This document shows, piece after piece, positions 17,825 to 26,963 of a stretch of DNA of 64,000 nucleotides; the first letter of the stretch is position 1; each line of letters starts with the position of its first letter. The position numbers and the translations under genes were made by a program. The notes beneath the pieces are model-generated. The model did not search any database, was not told the origin of the DNA, and saw nothing but the letters and a program-made list of their open reading frames with translations. The DNA lies in NCBI GenBank assembly GCA_024699715.1, contig JANPRD010000005.1, positions 1-64,000 on the forward strand, read 5' to 3'. This stretch comes from Candidatus Methanophagales archaeon. GTDB taxonomy: Archaea; Halobacteriota; Syntropharchaeia; Alkanophagales; Methanospirareceae.

Positions 17825-18521
17825 ATTTACCGATGAGAGGGACAAAAGATACTGCGCATTTCCGCTCTTTTCGTATTCCGCCGCTGCGAGTTTTCTCAAT
17901 CAAATACAAATCTTGAAGGACGCTTCCGAGCGGAATCACCATTTTTCCGCCCTCTTTCAACTGCTCAACAAGAGGAGGAGGGACATCTGGCGAGGCACAA
18001 GTGACGCAAATCTTGTCAAAAGGAGCGAATTTTGGCAGACCGAGCGAGCCGTTGCCGAAGAAGACGGAGACACGATGCTCGTATCCTGCCTTTTTTAAGT
18101 TCTGCGATGCGAAATCAACGAGGCTGCGTATGCGTTCAATCGTGAAGACATGCCCCTCTTCGCCCACTAATTCCGCAAGAACGGCTGCATGGTAGCCAGA
18201 GCCTGCTCCGACCTCAAGCACCTTCTCGCCTTTACGCAGGTCTAAAAGGTGGCACATTATTGCGACCATGTGCGGTGCGCTGATTGTCTGACCCTCGCCG
18301 ATGTGAAGCGGGCAGTCCTCGTATGCATACGACCTCAAGTGCGGAGGCACGAAAAGATGACGCTTCACTCGCAACATCGCATCCAAAACACGCTCATCCG
18401 CAATTCTCTGCCTACGCAAACGCTCTACCATCCGAAGCCTCGCAGACGCAAACCTCGCCTCCTCCTCTTCCGTTACCTCATCCGCTGCTCCCTCACACCT
18501 CTCCTTCCTCTTCTCTTTCAT
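17805..18521 (-). CDS. pcm: Protein-L-isoaspartate O-methyltransferase
   Basis: Repairs isoaspartyl residues by S-adenosylmethionine-dependent methylation. Class I methyltransferase motif I is [18 protein letters not shown], preceded by the substrate loop [15 protein letters not shown] and followed by VFTIERI; motif [19 protein letters not shown] also fits. The N-terminal 30 residues are charged and variable, so an internal start near [10 protein letters not shown] is possible. The ATG at 18521 has GGAGGAAGAGG in front. It overlaps asd downstream. Confidence 0.93.
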   Translation of the reverse strand: MKEKRKERCEGAADEVTEEEEARFASARLRMVERLRRQRIADERVLDAMLRVKRHLFVPPHLRSYAYEDCPLHIGEGQTISAPHMVAIMCHLLDLRKGEKVLEVGAGSGYHAAVLAELVGEEGHVFTIERIRSLVDFASQNLKKAGYEHRVSVFFGNGSLGLPKFAPFDKICVTCASPDVPPPLVEQLKEGGKMVIPLGSVLQDLYLIEKTRSGGIRKERKCAVSFVPLIGKYGFRER

Positions 18522-18629
18522 CCTCTTCCTCCACCGCCTTCCTCTCCCTCCTCACTCGCATCCCCTCAAATTCTTCTTCCTTTTACTTCTTCCGAGCGTT
18601 CTGTGCTGTGCTGCGCGTTGCTCATTCGC

Positions 18630-19199
18630 TCATTTCCTCTTCGCCGCCCCTCCTTCTTCACCTTCTCCAGATGCCTCAACGAAATCAAAAGCCATCTCCC
18701 TCCGCTTCCGCTCTAAAAATCGGTAGACGGTGCCGTGTGGCGCCCCGTTGACGAGCATTTCAACCGCCTCACGAGCAACCTTTATTTGATGCGAGTTGCC
18801 GATGAAAGCGACGGTTTTGCCGTAAACTGAAACATCCGCACCCGTTAATTCCTCAATTATTTGACGAGTTCTGCCGTTTTTACCTATAATGCGACCCTTA
18901 ATTCGCTTCAAAGCCTTCTCAGATAGGTGAGAAAGCGAGAGAATGTCAAAAATAAGAAGCTCGTCGTCAAGCAGTTTGAACGCCTTTTCGGGTGAGAAAC
19001 CCCTTCCGATTGCCTTAACGACCTCCGCAACCCTGAACACTTTCAACGCATCTTCACCCTCCACGAGAACCTCACCGCTCTCGCTGTCCACCTGAATGCT
19101 GCAAGACCCCTTCTCCTCAAGAAAAGCCTTAACAGAGCCGTTCTTGCCGATGAGAACGCCTATTCGCTCATGCGGAATCTTCAAAAATTGCGTCGGCAT
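18630..19199 (-). CDS. KH-domain ribosome biogenesis protein (Dim2/Pno1-like)
   Basis: Two KH domains: the first at the N-terminus with GVLIGKNGSVKAFLE, the second with GRIIGKNGRTRQIIEELTGADVSVYG. The archaeal homologue of Dim2/Pno1 binds the 3' end of pre-16S rRNA and works with RIO1 and aIF2-type factors in small-subunit maturation. GGAGGTGGAG precedes the ATG. It follows RIO1 and aIF1A on the same strand, an order conserved in many archaea. Confidence 0.92.
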   Translation of the reverse strand: MPTQFLKIPHERIGVLIGKNGSVKAFLEEKGSCSIQVDSESGEVLVEGEDALKVFRVAEVVKAIGRGFSPEKAFKLLDDELLIFDILSLSHLSEKALKRIKGRIIGKNGRTRQIIEELTGADVSVYGKTVAFIGNSHQIKVAREAVEMLVNGAPHGTVYRFLERKRREMAFDFVEASGEGEEGGAAKRK

Positions 19200-19262
19200 T
19201 TCTCCACCTCCTCCTTCGCTCTTCGCTCCCTATTTTGCATTCTTTCCCCTTCCACGCTTCAG

Positions 19263-20146
19263 TCAGGAGAGGATTTCCTTGCAGACATCTTCGTGAGAGA
19301 GATTCAAGCCGAGTTTTTGGAAGAAAGCAACGATATTTCTGAGGTCTCTTTGCAGGAAATCCATCGCTTTCGGATGGCTCGTCAGCACCGCCTGACCCAT
19401 GTCTATTAAAACAGGTCTCGCAGAAGAAAGAGCAGATGCGGTGATTCCCTCGCTCCCTCTCTCCTCCTCGCCCCCCTCCATTTTAAAATCCAGCAGAATG
19501 TTGAACTCGCTCAAGTCCGCATGGACGAGACCCGCTTTTTCATACAAAACCTTCACATTCGCAAGAATGCGTTCAAAGATGTGTTGAGCGTGAGGTCGCA
19601 AGATTTCCTCAGGAACATCCCTCAAGCGAGGGGCGGGGATGCCTTCTCTACCGATGAAATCCATCACAAGCACATTCTTCTCGTATGCAATCGGAGCAGG
19701 AACGCTCACGCCCGCCCGAAATGCACGCTTCAAGTTTTTGAACTCTTTCCGAGCCCAAGTGAAGACGACAGAACGCCTGTCCTTTTTAACATTCTCAAAT
19801 CTCGGGTCGCCAAGAATATACTCAAGCATCGCTTTGAAGTTTGAGGTGCTCACCTTATATATCTTAACCGCAACCTCCCTCTGCCGTTCTTCCCGCACCT
19901 CCTCCCCATCACCTCACGCACTTCTCCGCTCCCTGCCGCTGAACCACCGATTGCGTGGAAAACGATGGACTCTTTGCCCGTGCTGATTGGACCGCCGATG
20001 CCTGCGATTATGCGTCGCTGTGCAAGTTTGTAGAGCGTTTGGAGCGTGAGGTCGTCAAAAACATAACGCTCTACTTTCATTAACTTGTAGTCCTTCTTCC
20101 GCTTCTTACCCTTCGGCTCCCTTTCCCAACGCTCAAACTCCTCCAA
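19263..20146 (-). CDS. RIO1-type serine kinase, frameshifted
   Basis: Atypical kinase/ATPase of 30S subunit maturation. The N-terminal part (to 19850) has RYVFDDLTLQTLYKLAQRRIIAGIGGPISTGKESIVFHA, the RIO P-loop. The C-terminal part has VAVKIYKV, the catalytic loop GLVHADLSEFNILLD and the DFG-equivalent LIDMGQAV. The frames join if one base is changed in the G-rich stretch around 19895-19910 (GGGGAGGAGG on the minus strand), giving EEVREERQREVAVKIY. The start is uncertain because TTG 20146 is preceded by an open low-complexity reading. The gene lies between aIF1A and Dim2. Confidence 0.88.
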
Positions 20147-20149
20147 CGC

Positions 20150-20300
20150 ACCATTACCTCCCTCTTCCCCCTCTACTCCCTCTGCTCCCCCCTGCTTCCT
20201 CTGCTTCCTCCGCCTCTTCTCTCCTCCCCTCCACTTCCTTTCCCTCCAGCCCTTCCTCCAGCCCTTCCTCTATTTCCTCTGTTACCCCTCCTCACTTCTT
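20150..20300. repeat. Pyrimidine/purine-biased low-complexity spacer
   Basis: The interval between rio1 and aIF1A consists mostly of CTCC/CTTCC-type runs with imperfect short tandem units (for example CCCTTCCTCCAG twice). It may contain the rio1 5' extension on the minus strand, but nothing else is supported. Confidence 0.5.
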
Positions 20301-20354
20301 ACCTCCAGAAGGCATCTCAAAACTTTGAATTCCACTGCTTAATCCTTTCAAAAT

Positions 20355-20688
20355 TCATAATTGTTTCAAAAATCCTTTCTTGCGAAGCCATTCTTCTTGC
20401 GGTCTCGTATATTTATGTATGATGTCGCCCTTTTCGGGCTGAAATTCCCACGGAACTACAATAACAACATCCCCAACATTTATCCATTCACGCCTTTTCA
20501 GCCTTCCGGGAATGCGAGCCATCCTCAAAACGCCGTCCTCGCACTGAACCATCGCCCTCCTACCGCCGAGCATCTTCTCAACAACGCCCAAAATCTCGCC
20601 CTTCTCTCGTCTCGGAATCCTCACACGAATGACCTCTCCTTCTTCTCCGCCTCTTACTCCGCCTTCTTCGCCTCCTTCGCCTCTCAAT
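20355..20688 (-). CDS. Translation initiation factor aIF1A
   Basis: OB-fold factor that binds the ribosomal A site during initiation. Family motifs are [45 protein letters not shown] and [22 protein letters not shown]. The track start at 20843 adds an improbable tail that runs into the divergent gene. TTG 20688 gives a normal length of about 110 residues, and a TATA box (TTTTTTAAATAAA) lies about 30 bp upstream, consistent with a nearly leaderless mRNA. It heads the aIF1A-RIO1-Dim2 operon. Confidence 0.9.
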
Positions 20689-20713
20689 CCGTCTGCACCA
20701 CCCTTGAAGAAAG

Positions 20714-20726
20714 ATTTATTTAAAAA
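20714..20726. promoter_or_regulatory. Shared AT-rich promoter between aIF1A and the Era-like GTPase
   Basis: TTTATTTAAAAAA can serve as a TATA element in both directions. It lies about 30 bp from the TTG start of aIF1A and about 55 bp from the GTG start of the GTPase. Assignment is by motif and spacing. Confidence 0.45.
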
Positions 20727-20775
20727 AAGAAATAGTAGCGAGAAGGAGCGAGGGGAGGGGAGAGCGGAGTTGAGC

Positions 20776-21411
20776 GTGGTAAGAGGTGCGATTTTCTCTT
20801 TTTTCATGCGGCTTTTCCGCAAGCGTAGGGCGAGAATCGGCATTTACGGCCCGCCGAATGCTGGAAAGACGACACTCGCAAACAGAATCATTCAAACTTT
20901 TGCGGATGGAGGCGAAATTGGTGAAGTAACGGAAATTCCTCACGAAACAAGGCGAGCAATACGCAGAGAAGGTATTACAATTGAGGCAAAAAGTGGTAAA
21001 AAGAGGGCGAAGTTGCGAATAGATATTGTAGATACGCCCGGTTTAGCGACAAAAATAGACTTTAAGGACTTCATTCCTTTCGGATTAAGCGAGGAAGAGG
21101 CGAAAAGGAGGGCGAAAGAGGCAACTCAAGGCGTAATTGAGGCGATAAAGTGGCTTGACGACATAGATGGCGTCGTTCTCGTTTTTGATGCAACTGAAAA
21201 CCCTTACACTCAAACGAATATTGTGATTGTAGGCAACATGGAGGCTCGTGGTATTCCCATAATCATCGCAGCAAACAAGATTGATTTGCCAGAAGCGTCG
21301 CCTCAACGCATAAAAAATGCTTTCCCACAGCACACTGTCGTCCCAATTTCTGCTTTAAAAGGCGAAAACATGGACGCATTATATGAGGAGATGGCACGAA
21401 AATTCAGGTGA
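20776..21411 (+). CDS. Archaeal Era-like GTP-binding protein
   Basis: Small G protein with P-loop [13 protein letters not shown], switch/G3 DTPGL, and G4 NKID ([10 protein letters not shown]). The sequence [31 protein letters not shown] is typical of the euryarchaeal group that is always followed by a DUF2073 gene. It is proposed to act in ribosome assembly, but no function is proven. GTG 20776 with GGAG 7 bp upstream is preferred over the track start; ATG 20806 is the other option. It is divergent from aIF1A. Confidence 0.88.
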   Translation: MVRGAIFSFFMRLFRKRRARIGIYGPPNAGKTTLANRIIQTFADGGEIGEVTEIPHETRRAIRREGITIEAKSGKKRAKLRIDIVDTPGLATKIDFKDFIPFGLSEEEAKRRAKEATQGVIEAIKWLDDIDGVVLVFDATENPYTQTNIVIVGNMEARGIPIIIAANKIDLPEASPQRIKNAFPQHTVVPISALKGENMDALYEEMARKFR

Positions 21412-21435
21412 AAGCGTGCTAAGAGGGTGAAGAGC

Positions 21436-21771
21436 ATGAAAATAGAAGTTGATTTGATTTCAGAGGATAAAGTGAAGAGCATGGGTGTCGCAGAGAAGCT
21501 GCGATTCATTTTAGATGCGGTGAAAATGGGCAAGATTGTCGTCTTAGAGGGCGGTTTAACAGCGGAAGAGCAGATGAAACTGATAGAATTCACGATGCAA
21601 CAGATAGATGAGGACTTCACTGGAATTGAAATCAGCGGTTATCCCTCAAAAAGAGGAATCTTCAGAAGGAAAACTCGCCTCACTATCGTCGGTCCTGCGA
21701 GCATGATGAAGACAATAAAGAAGGATAAGGACTGGATTAGTGCTGTTATTTCCGCATCTTCTTCCGCTTGA
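21436..21771 (+). CDS. DUF2073 family protein
   Basis: A 111-residue protein with KIEVDLISEDKVKSM at the start, GKIVVLEGGLTAEEQMKLIE and GIEISGYPSKRG, matching DUF2073. The family is restricted to euryarchaea and lies next to the Era-like GTPase, as here, which suggests a partner role. ATG 21436 is preferred over the GTG at 21427; GGGTGA sits upstream. Its exact function is unknown. Confidence 0.85.
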   Translation: MKIEVDLISEDKVKSMGVAEKLRFILDAVKMGKIVVLEGGLTAEEQMKLIEFTMQQIDEDFTGIEISGYPSKRGIFRRKTRLTIVGPASMMKTIKKDKDWISAVISASSSA

Positions 21772-21778
21772 ACGCCAT

Positions 21779-21900
21779 TCACTTGCTCCTCTCGCTCCTC
21801 TTGCTCCACCCGCTCCACCCGCTTCACCCGCTCCACTTGCTTCGTTTGCTCTGTTGCCTGCTTGCCCTGCTTGCCCTGCTTGCTCCGCCTGCTCAGCCAC
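21779..21900. repeat. CCGCTCCAC / CTTGCCCTG tandem repeats
   Basis: The gap between two convergent genes is filled with imperfect 9-10 bp units (CGCTCCACC, then TGCTTGCCC). No gene is supported. It resembles the other low-complexity intergenic tracts of this window. Confidence 0.6.
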
Positions 21901-21902
21901 GA

Positions 21903-22274
21903 TTAAATCAGCCCGCATTCTGAGAGCGCACGCATCTTCTTATCGCAAGCGGTAGTTGCTCTTGAGAGAGCCTCGCCGAGCTTTGCGCTCGCAACATTGA
22001 ACAAGCCTTCTTCAACGCTCTTCCGAATTTCCGCAATCTTTTCGCTGACCTGCGAGAACTCAACGAGGCGAGTTGCGTTCAGAGCGATGCCCGTCTCTGC
22101 GGAGAGAGCGTCAAGATATGCGAGGATTGCCCTTTTTGCACCCTTTAATTCATCGCCTTCAAGCCCTTCCGCAGCGGAAATGACTTTAAAGCCGATAATT
22201 AGCCCTGATTTTATCCGCTCTGCGAGCTGGTAGCCGATAATGTCCGCACGAACTCCCGAAAGTTTCCTGTCCAT
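21903..22274 (-). CDS. Hypothetical helical protein
   Basis: About 123 residues and not recognised. It is predicted almost entirely helical (LAERIKSGLIIGFKVISAAEG, then KIAEIRKSVEEGLFNVASAKLGEALSRA by eye), without cysteine motifs or membrane segments. The ATG at 22274 follows a G-rich ribosome site and is preferred over 22292. Codon usage matches the housekeeping genes around it, so it is probably real. Confidence 0.6.
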   Translation of the reverse strand: MDRKLSGVRADIIGYQLAERIKSGLIIGFKVISAAEGLEGDELKGAKRAILAYLDALSAETGIALNATRLVEFSQVSEKIAEIRKSVEEGLFNVASAKLGEALSRATTACDKKMRALSECGLI

Positions 22275-22403
22275 TCCCATTCCCCCTTTCAATGCAGGTC
22301 TTAAAAAGATTTGCTCAACGCCCCGTCTGAGATAGAGTGGAATAGAGTGGAAAAGGTGAAAATGTCGGAAGAAGGAGGAAATGGGTGAGTAATTGAAGGA
22401 ATG

Positions 22404-23121
22404 CTAAAAACGGAGATATTTCAGAGGAATGGAGCCGTCATGAATCGCAGTTGCGACCAAAGCACCAGAGACGCCAACATCCTTTAATTTAATCAAATCT
22501 TCACAACCTCGCACACCGCCACCGCAGAGGATATTATGTGAGGACTTCGCCACCGCAGAGCCATAAAAATCCGCATTCACACCCTCCTTTCGTGCCTACT
22601 TTGTCAAGATTCAGCAGAATTACATCCTTTAATGCATATTCATTTAGCATTTTTACAAGCTGAAGAGGCTCAAACTCCCTCAATTTTCTGTCTCTCGCAA
22701 GCACTTTCCCTCTTAAAATGTCAATACTGACGCTGACATGCACTCCACTTGGGACAGAACCGACGACAGCATCAATCAATTCAAGAGATGCGGTCTCAGT
22801 GCCAAGAACGATATTGTCTGCGAATTCCGCCGCTTCAAACGCATCCTCAACGCTTCTGACACCAAAATCAAGCATTATTTCACGCACAAACGCACGAATT
22901 TCCCTTATTTTCACCTTATTATCCCCTTTTCCCATAATTTTGTCCAAATCTGCAATATAAACTTCCGCAGGATTCACCTTTTTGACAACATAAGCAGGCT
23001 CTGAAGCATCAACAACGGAACTGAAGCGATGAATAGGCTCGTATTTCTCCCTTTCTCCCTTTCGTGCATGCACAACAACACCATCCTTCAAGTCCATCAC
23101 GAAAATAATGCGAAACTTCAT
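22404..23121 (-). CDS. HisA/HisF-related TIM-barrel protein, frameshifted
   Basis: Phosphoribosyl-binding (beta/alpha)8 barrel related to HisA/HisF (hisAF_rel group of methanogens). Seen are IIFVMDLKDGVVVHARKGER, VYIADLDKIMGKGDN and SVSIDILRGKVLARD. The track ORF stops at 22534 with GGCECGFLWL, but the next frame gives VNADFYGSAV, then NILCGGGVRGCEDL and GALVATAIHDG, the conserved phosphate-binding end, down to TAG at 22404. One extra G in GGAGGGTG (about 22586) explains it. Substrate unknown; it follows the COG2112 kinase gene after 6 bp. Confidence 0.85.
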
Positions 23122-23126
23122 GCGTC

Positions 23127-23786
23127 CTATCGCTCCCTCACGCCGAAAATCTTCTTTTTAATGCTAATATACGCATCATAACTATATTTTCGCTTGTATT
23201 CTCTAAATAATTCAATAAAACTCGTTAAATTTTCCCGCAAATTCAGGAATTCCACCCTATTCGCTATATAAACTGCGAATTGAGTCACATTTTTCGGATG
23301 TTTCGTGTCGTAAGCACGCTCAAAATCTATGAAAATCGGTCTCAATTCAGAGCGAGAATGAGAGACAATAATATGCTTGTCTGGATGGTTCATTTCGCAT
23401 TTTTGTATGCCCATTTTATCAAGTTTGAAGCATATATCCATGCATTTCTCAAGAACTTCCAGCACTTCTTCACGACTTCCTACCTCTAATAACTCCGCTA
23501 TGCTCACTCCCTTTATGATTTCCATCTCTATTTCCAAATTTTCGGGGTCAAACCTGTAAATTTTAGGGACGAAACCGAAAGGTTGAAGTGTCAGAAGATA
23601 TTTGACTTCCTTCCAGAAATTCAGCGTCAGCGAGGGAGGGAACACTTTGACAACTTTTCCGTTCTGAACTCTCACGACGGAGTGCCTGCCTCTCAACACA
23701 CGCTCGCATGCGCATTCCTCCTCTCTCCGCCTCTGCATTTCTCCATGCTTCTCCGTCTGGTTCTCTGCTTTTGGATGCATTGACAT
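23127..23786 (-). CDS. Predicted Ser/Thr protein kinase-like protein (COG2112)
   Basis: Archaeal protein kinase-like fold. SVVRVQNGKVVKVFPP carries the probable ATP-site Lys, KEVKYLLTLQPFGFVPKIYRF is the alphaC-like region, CEMNHPDKHIIV replaces the usual HRD loop and PIFIDFERAYDTKHPKNV contains the metal-binding Asp. 219 residues. GAGGTGAGGGGG precedes the ATG. It is co-directional with the HisA-like gene and likely co-transcribed. Target unknown. Confidence 0.75.
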   Translation of the reverse strand: MSMHPKAENQTEKHGEMQRRREEECACERVLRGRHSVVRVQNGKVVKVFPPSLTLNFWKEVKYLLTLQPFGFVPKIYRFDPENLEIEMEIIKGVSIAELLEVGSREEVLEVLEKCMDICFKLDKMGIQKCEMNHPDKHIIVSHSRSELRPIFIDFERAYDTKHPKNVTQFAVYIANRVEFLNLRENLTSFIELFREYKRKYSYDAYISIKKKIFGVRER

Positions 23787-23881
23787 TATTCTCCCGCCCC
23801 CTCACCTCCTCGCTTAAGGTTTTCTTTGAGAAATGAATAAATGAGACGAAAAAGAGACGAGCAGGAGGAGCGGAGAAAGGA

Positions 23882-26557
23882 ATGCAGAAAGCCCGTGAAT
23901 ACAGCGAGGAAGAGATTTACGGCATGCTTGAGCCTTACATAGCGGAGTGGTTCAGGCGAAAATATGGGCATTTCACGCCTCCCCAGCGTTATGCGATTGT
24001 TGAGATAGCGAAGAAGAGGAACATTTTGATATGCGCACCGACGGGAAGTGGAAAAACTTTCGCATGCTTCTTGGGCATTTTGAACTATTTATGCAGGCTA
24101 AATGCATCAGGAAAACTTGAAGACAGGGTTTATTGCCTCTACATTAGTCCTTTGAAGGCGTTGGGTAACGACATTCGCAGGAATTTAGAAGAGCCTTTGA
24201 GGGAGATTTCGGAGGTGCTGCGAGAGCGTCAGGGCGTAGAACTCGGCATTAGAATAGCGGTGAGAACAGGCGACACGACGCAAGCGGAGCGACAAAAAAT
24301 GCTGAAGAAGCCACCGCACATCCTAATTACGACGCCTGAGACGGCTGCGATTGTGCTGAATGCGCCGAAGTTCAGGGAGCATTTGCGCAAATTGGAGTTC
24401 GTCGTTGTGGATGAGATTCACGAGCTTGCGGATTCTAAGCGAGGGGCGCACTTGAGCATCACGCTTGAACGCTTGCAGCATTTCTGCGAGAATGAGTTCG
24501 TTCGCATCGGAATGAGTGCGACGATTTCTCCGCTTGAGGAAGTTGCGAAGTTCCTCGTTGGCTGCGAGAACGACGAAAAAGGTGAGTTGAAGCCTCGTCC
24601 TTGTTTGATTGCGGATGTCTCATTTGCAAAAAAGTTGGATGTGCGAGTGGTCTCGCCGGGTTCTTTCTCATTCTCACCACAAGAAACGGCAGAGGCGGAG
24701 GATGCGTGGGACTTGACATCTGCACTATATGAGCGGGTGCGGGAATTTGTTGAGAGGCATCGCTCAACGCTCGTATTCACGAACACTCGTTCTGGTGCGG
24801 AGCGGGTCTCATACAAGTTGAAGCGATTGCTTGACTGCGGTGAAGATGTCGGAACGCACCACAGCTCGCTCTCAAGAGAAGTCAGGCTCGCAGTTGAAGA
24901 AGGCTTGAAAGCAGGCAGGATGAAGGCGGTTGTCTGCTCTTCTTCGCTTGAACTCGGCATAGACATAGGTGCTTTGGACTTCTGCGTCCTTATTGGCTCG
25001 CCGAAGAGCTCAACTCGCCTCATTCAGCGTGTGGGTCGCTCCGGACACAGCCTCAAGCGGACAGCGAAAGGATGCCTTGTTGTCACTGACTTGGACGACC
25101 TCGTTGAGTGTGCGGTTCTTGCGAAGCGGGCATCTGAACGGAAACTTGACCGTGTTCAGATTGTCGGTTGCGCCCTTGATGTGCTTGCTCAGCACCTCGT
25201 CGGCTTCGCTCTTGAGCGTAAATGGAGCGTTGAAGAGGTGTTCAACATCGTGAGGAAAGCTTACCCCTACCGAAACTTAAGAAAAGAGCAATTAATCTCG
25301 GTTCTACGCTACCTCTCTGGCAAGTATTCAGAATTAGAGAGCGTTAAGGTTTATCCGAAGATATGGTTTGACGAGAAAGAGGGGGTTTTTGGTCGCAAAA
25401 AGAATGTTCGTGGCATTTACATGGCACATATTGGCACTATTCCCTCCGAAAGTTCCGTTCAAGTATATCAGAAATCGCCTCGTAAGTGGATAGGAGAGAT
25501 TGACGAGCCGTTTTTGGAGCGACTTGAGCGTGGCGACATTTTCGTCTTGGGCGGAAAGACATACAAGTTCCTGCATGCTGACGGCTTAAGGGCATTCGTT
25601 GAGCCTTGCGAGGGATTACCGCCAACGATTCCCTCTTGGGTCGGCGAGATGCTTCCGCTTGAATACGACTCCGCTTTGGATGTCGGAAGGTTCAGGGCTG
25701 AAATGGAGCGGAGAATGGAGGATGCCGCAAATAAGCACGGTAAAAACTGGAGAAATGCGGTTAAATCTTGGCTGAAGCGGGAATATCGCCTTGAAGACGA
25801 AGCAGCGGAAGACATAATCGCATATTTTGAGCGTCAGAAGATGTTTCTCGGCGTGATTCCAACACATAAACGCATCGTTGTTGAGCATTTCACCGATGAT
25901 TTGCATCGCAAGAACATCATTTTCCATGCTTTGTTCGGCAGGAGAACGCTTGACGCCCTCTCTCGTGCCTTCGCTTTCGCCCTCTCTCGCAAGTTCAATA
26001 TGAATGTCTCTGTGACGCTGAACGACAACGGCTTCATTTTGCGAGTCCCTCGTGAGATTTCCGTGCGAGATGCGGTTGAGATGCTGAAAAAGGAAGTGAG
26101 GAGCGAAAATGTTGAGGAATTACTGCGGAAGAGTGTGCAAAACACGGAGCTTTTCAAGCGAAGATTCAGGCATTGTGCTGTTCGTGGTCTCATGGTTCTC
26201 AAACAATACAAGGGTTTTGATATTGGTGTCGGGAAACAACAGCGAAGCTCCTCCTCAATACTCGAAATTGTGCGTAAGATTGATGGTTTTCCGATAGTTG
26301 AGGAGACATTTAGGGAGATTTTGGAGGAAGTTTTTGATATTGAGCATGTGAAAGAAGTTTTGCGAGGGATTGAGCGAGGTGAGATTGAAATTAAGGTGGT
26401 GGAGACGCCATTTCCTTCGCCTTTCGCACATAATCTCGTTGCTTTGCAGGCTTCAGATGTGATTTTAATGGAATCCCGCCGTGAATTGCTCCTTCAATTG
26501 CATCGCAAAGTCCTTGAATATATCAAAGGAGGGGCGGAATCATCACCGAAAATTTAA
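23882..26557 (+). CDS. lhr: Lhr-type ATP-dependent helicase
   Basis: Superfamily 2 helicase. Walker A CAPTGSGKT is near residue 50, motif II is DEIH near residue 178, motif III SAT, motif VI QRVGRSGHSLKR. Then come the winged-helix and Lhr-core regions (MAHIGTIPSESSVQVY, LGGKTYKFLHADG). 891 residues matches archaeal aLhr, implicated in DNA repair and RNA metabolism. It is divergent from the kinase gene and probably forms a unit with the Trm112-like gene. Confidence 0.93.
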   Translation: MQKAREYSEEEIYGMLEPYIAEWFRRKYGHFTPPQRYAIVEIAKKRNILICAPTGSGKTFACFLGILNYLCRLNASGKLEDRVYCLYISPLKALGNDIRRNLEEPLREISEVLRERQGVELGIRIAVRTGDTTQAERQKMLKKPPHILITTPETAAIVLNAPKFREHLRKLEFVVVDEIHELADSKRGAHLSITLERLQHFCENEFVRIGMSATISPLEEVAKFLVGCENDEKGELKPRPCLIADVSFAKKLDVRVVSPGSFSFSPQETAEAEDAWDLTSALYERVREFVERHRSTLVFTNTRSGAERVSYKLKRLLDCGEDVGTHHSSLSREVRLAVEEGLKAGRMKAVVCSSSLELGIDIGALDFCVLIGSPKSSTRLIQRVGRSGHSLKRTAKGCLVVTDLDDLVECAVLAKRASERKLDRVQIVGCALDVLAQHLVGFALERKWSVEEVFNIVRKAYPYRNLRKEQLISVLRYLSGKYSELESVKVYPKIWFDEKEGVFGRKKNVRGIYMAHIGTIPSESSVQVYQKSPRKWIGEIDEPFLERLERGDIFVLGGKTYKFLHADGLRAFVEPCEGLPPTIPSWVGEMLPLEYDSALDVGRFRAEMERRMEDAANKHGKNWRNAVKSWLKREYRLEDEAAEDIIAYFERQKMFLGVIPTHKRIVVEHFTDDLHRKNIIFHALFGRRTLDALSRAFAFALSRKFNMNVSVTLNDNGFILRVPREISVRDAVEMLKKEVRSENVEELLRKSVQNTELFKRRFRHCAVRGLMVLKQYKGFDIGVGKQQRSSSSILEIVRKIDGFPIVEETFREILEEVFDIEHVKEVLRGIERGEIEIKVVETPFPSPFAHNLVALQASDVILMESRRELLLQLHRKVLEYIKGGAESSPKI

Positions 26558-26577
26558 ATATTCGGAGGGCGAAAGGA

Positions 26578-26778
26578 TTGAAGGAGATGAAGCCTTCGCT
26601 GCTTGAAATCTTGTGCTGTCCGAAGTGCAAGGGGGATTTGGAGTTGCATGTGTTTGAGAGCGACGAGGAGAGCGGAGAAATCATCTCTGGCGACCTCTAC
26701 TGCAAGAACTGCGACATACATTTCCCGATTGAAGACGGCATCCCAAACATGCTCCTGCCAGAGCAGCGAGAGGAGTAG
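26578..26778 (+). CDS. Trm112-like zinc protein
   Basis: 66 residues with LLEILCCPKCKGDLEL and LYCKNCDIHFPIEDGIPNMLLP, the Trm112 fold with four cysteines for zinc. In archaea and eukaryotes Trm112 activates several tRNA, rRNA and release-factor methyltransferases. The start is either TTG 26578 or ATG 26587. The gene follows lhr after about 20 bp. Confidence 0.85.
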   Translation: MKEMKPSLLEILCCPKCKGDLELHVFESDEESGEIISGDLYCKNCDIHFPIEDGIPNMLLPEQREE

Positions 26779-26963
26779 AAGAGGACGGAGAGAAAAAGGG
26801 AAGGATACGCAGAGCCTCCCTTACTTGGCTCTTTCCTCTGTGCTGGCATGATGTTTTACATTTCCTTCTGCCCTATTTCTTCCCTACTCCCACAGACACA
26901 CCCACTAAATTAATTAATGAATAACAAGAAGAAGTGAAGGAAGCGTGAGAGGGCTTCGGAAAA

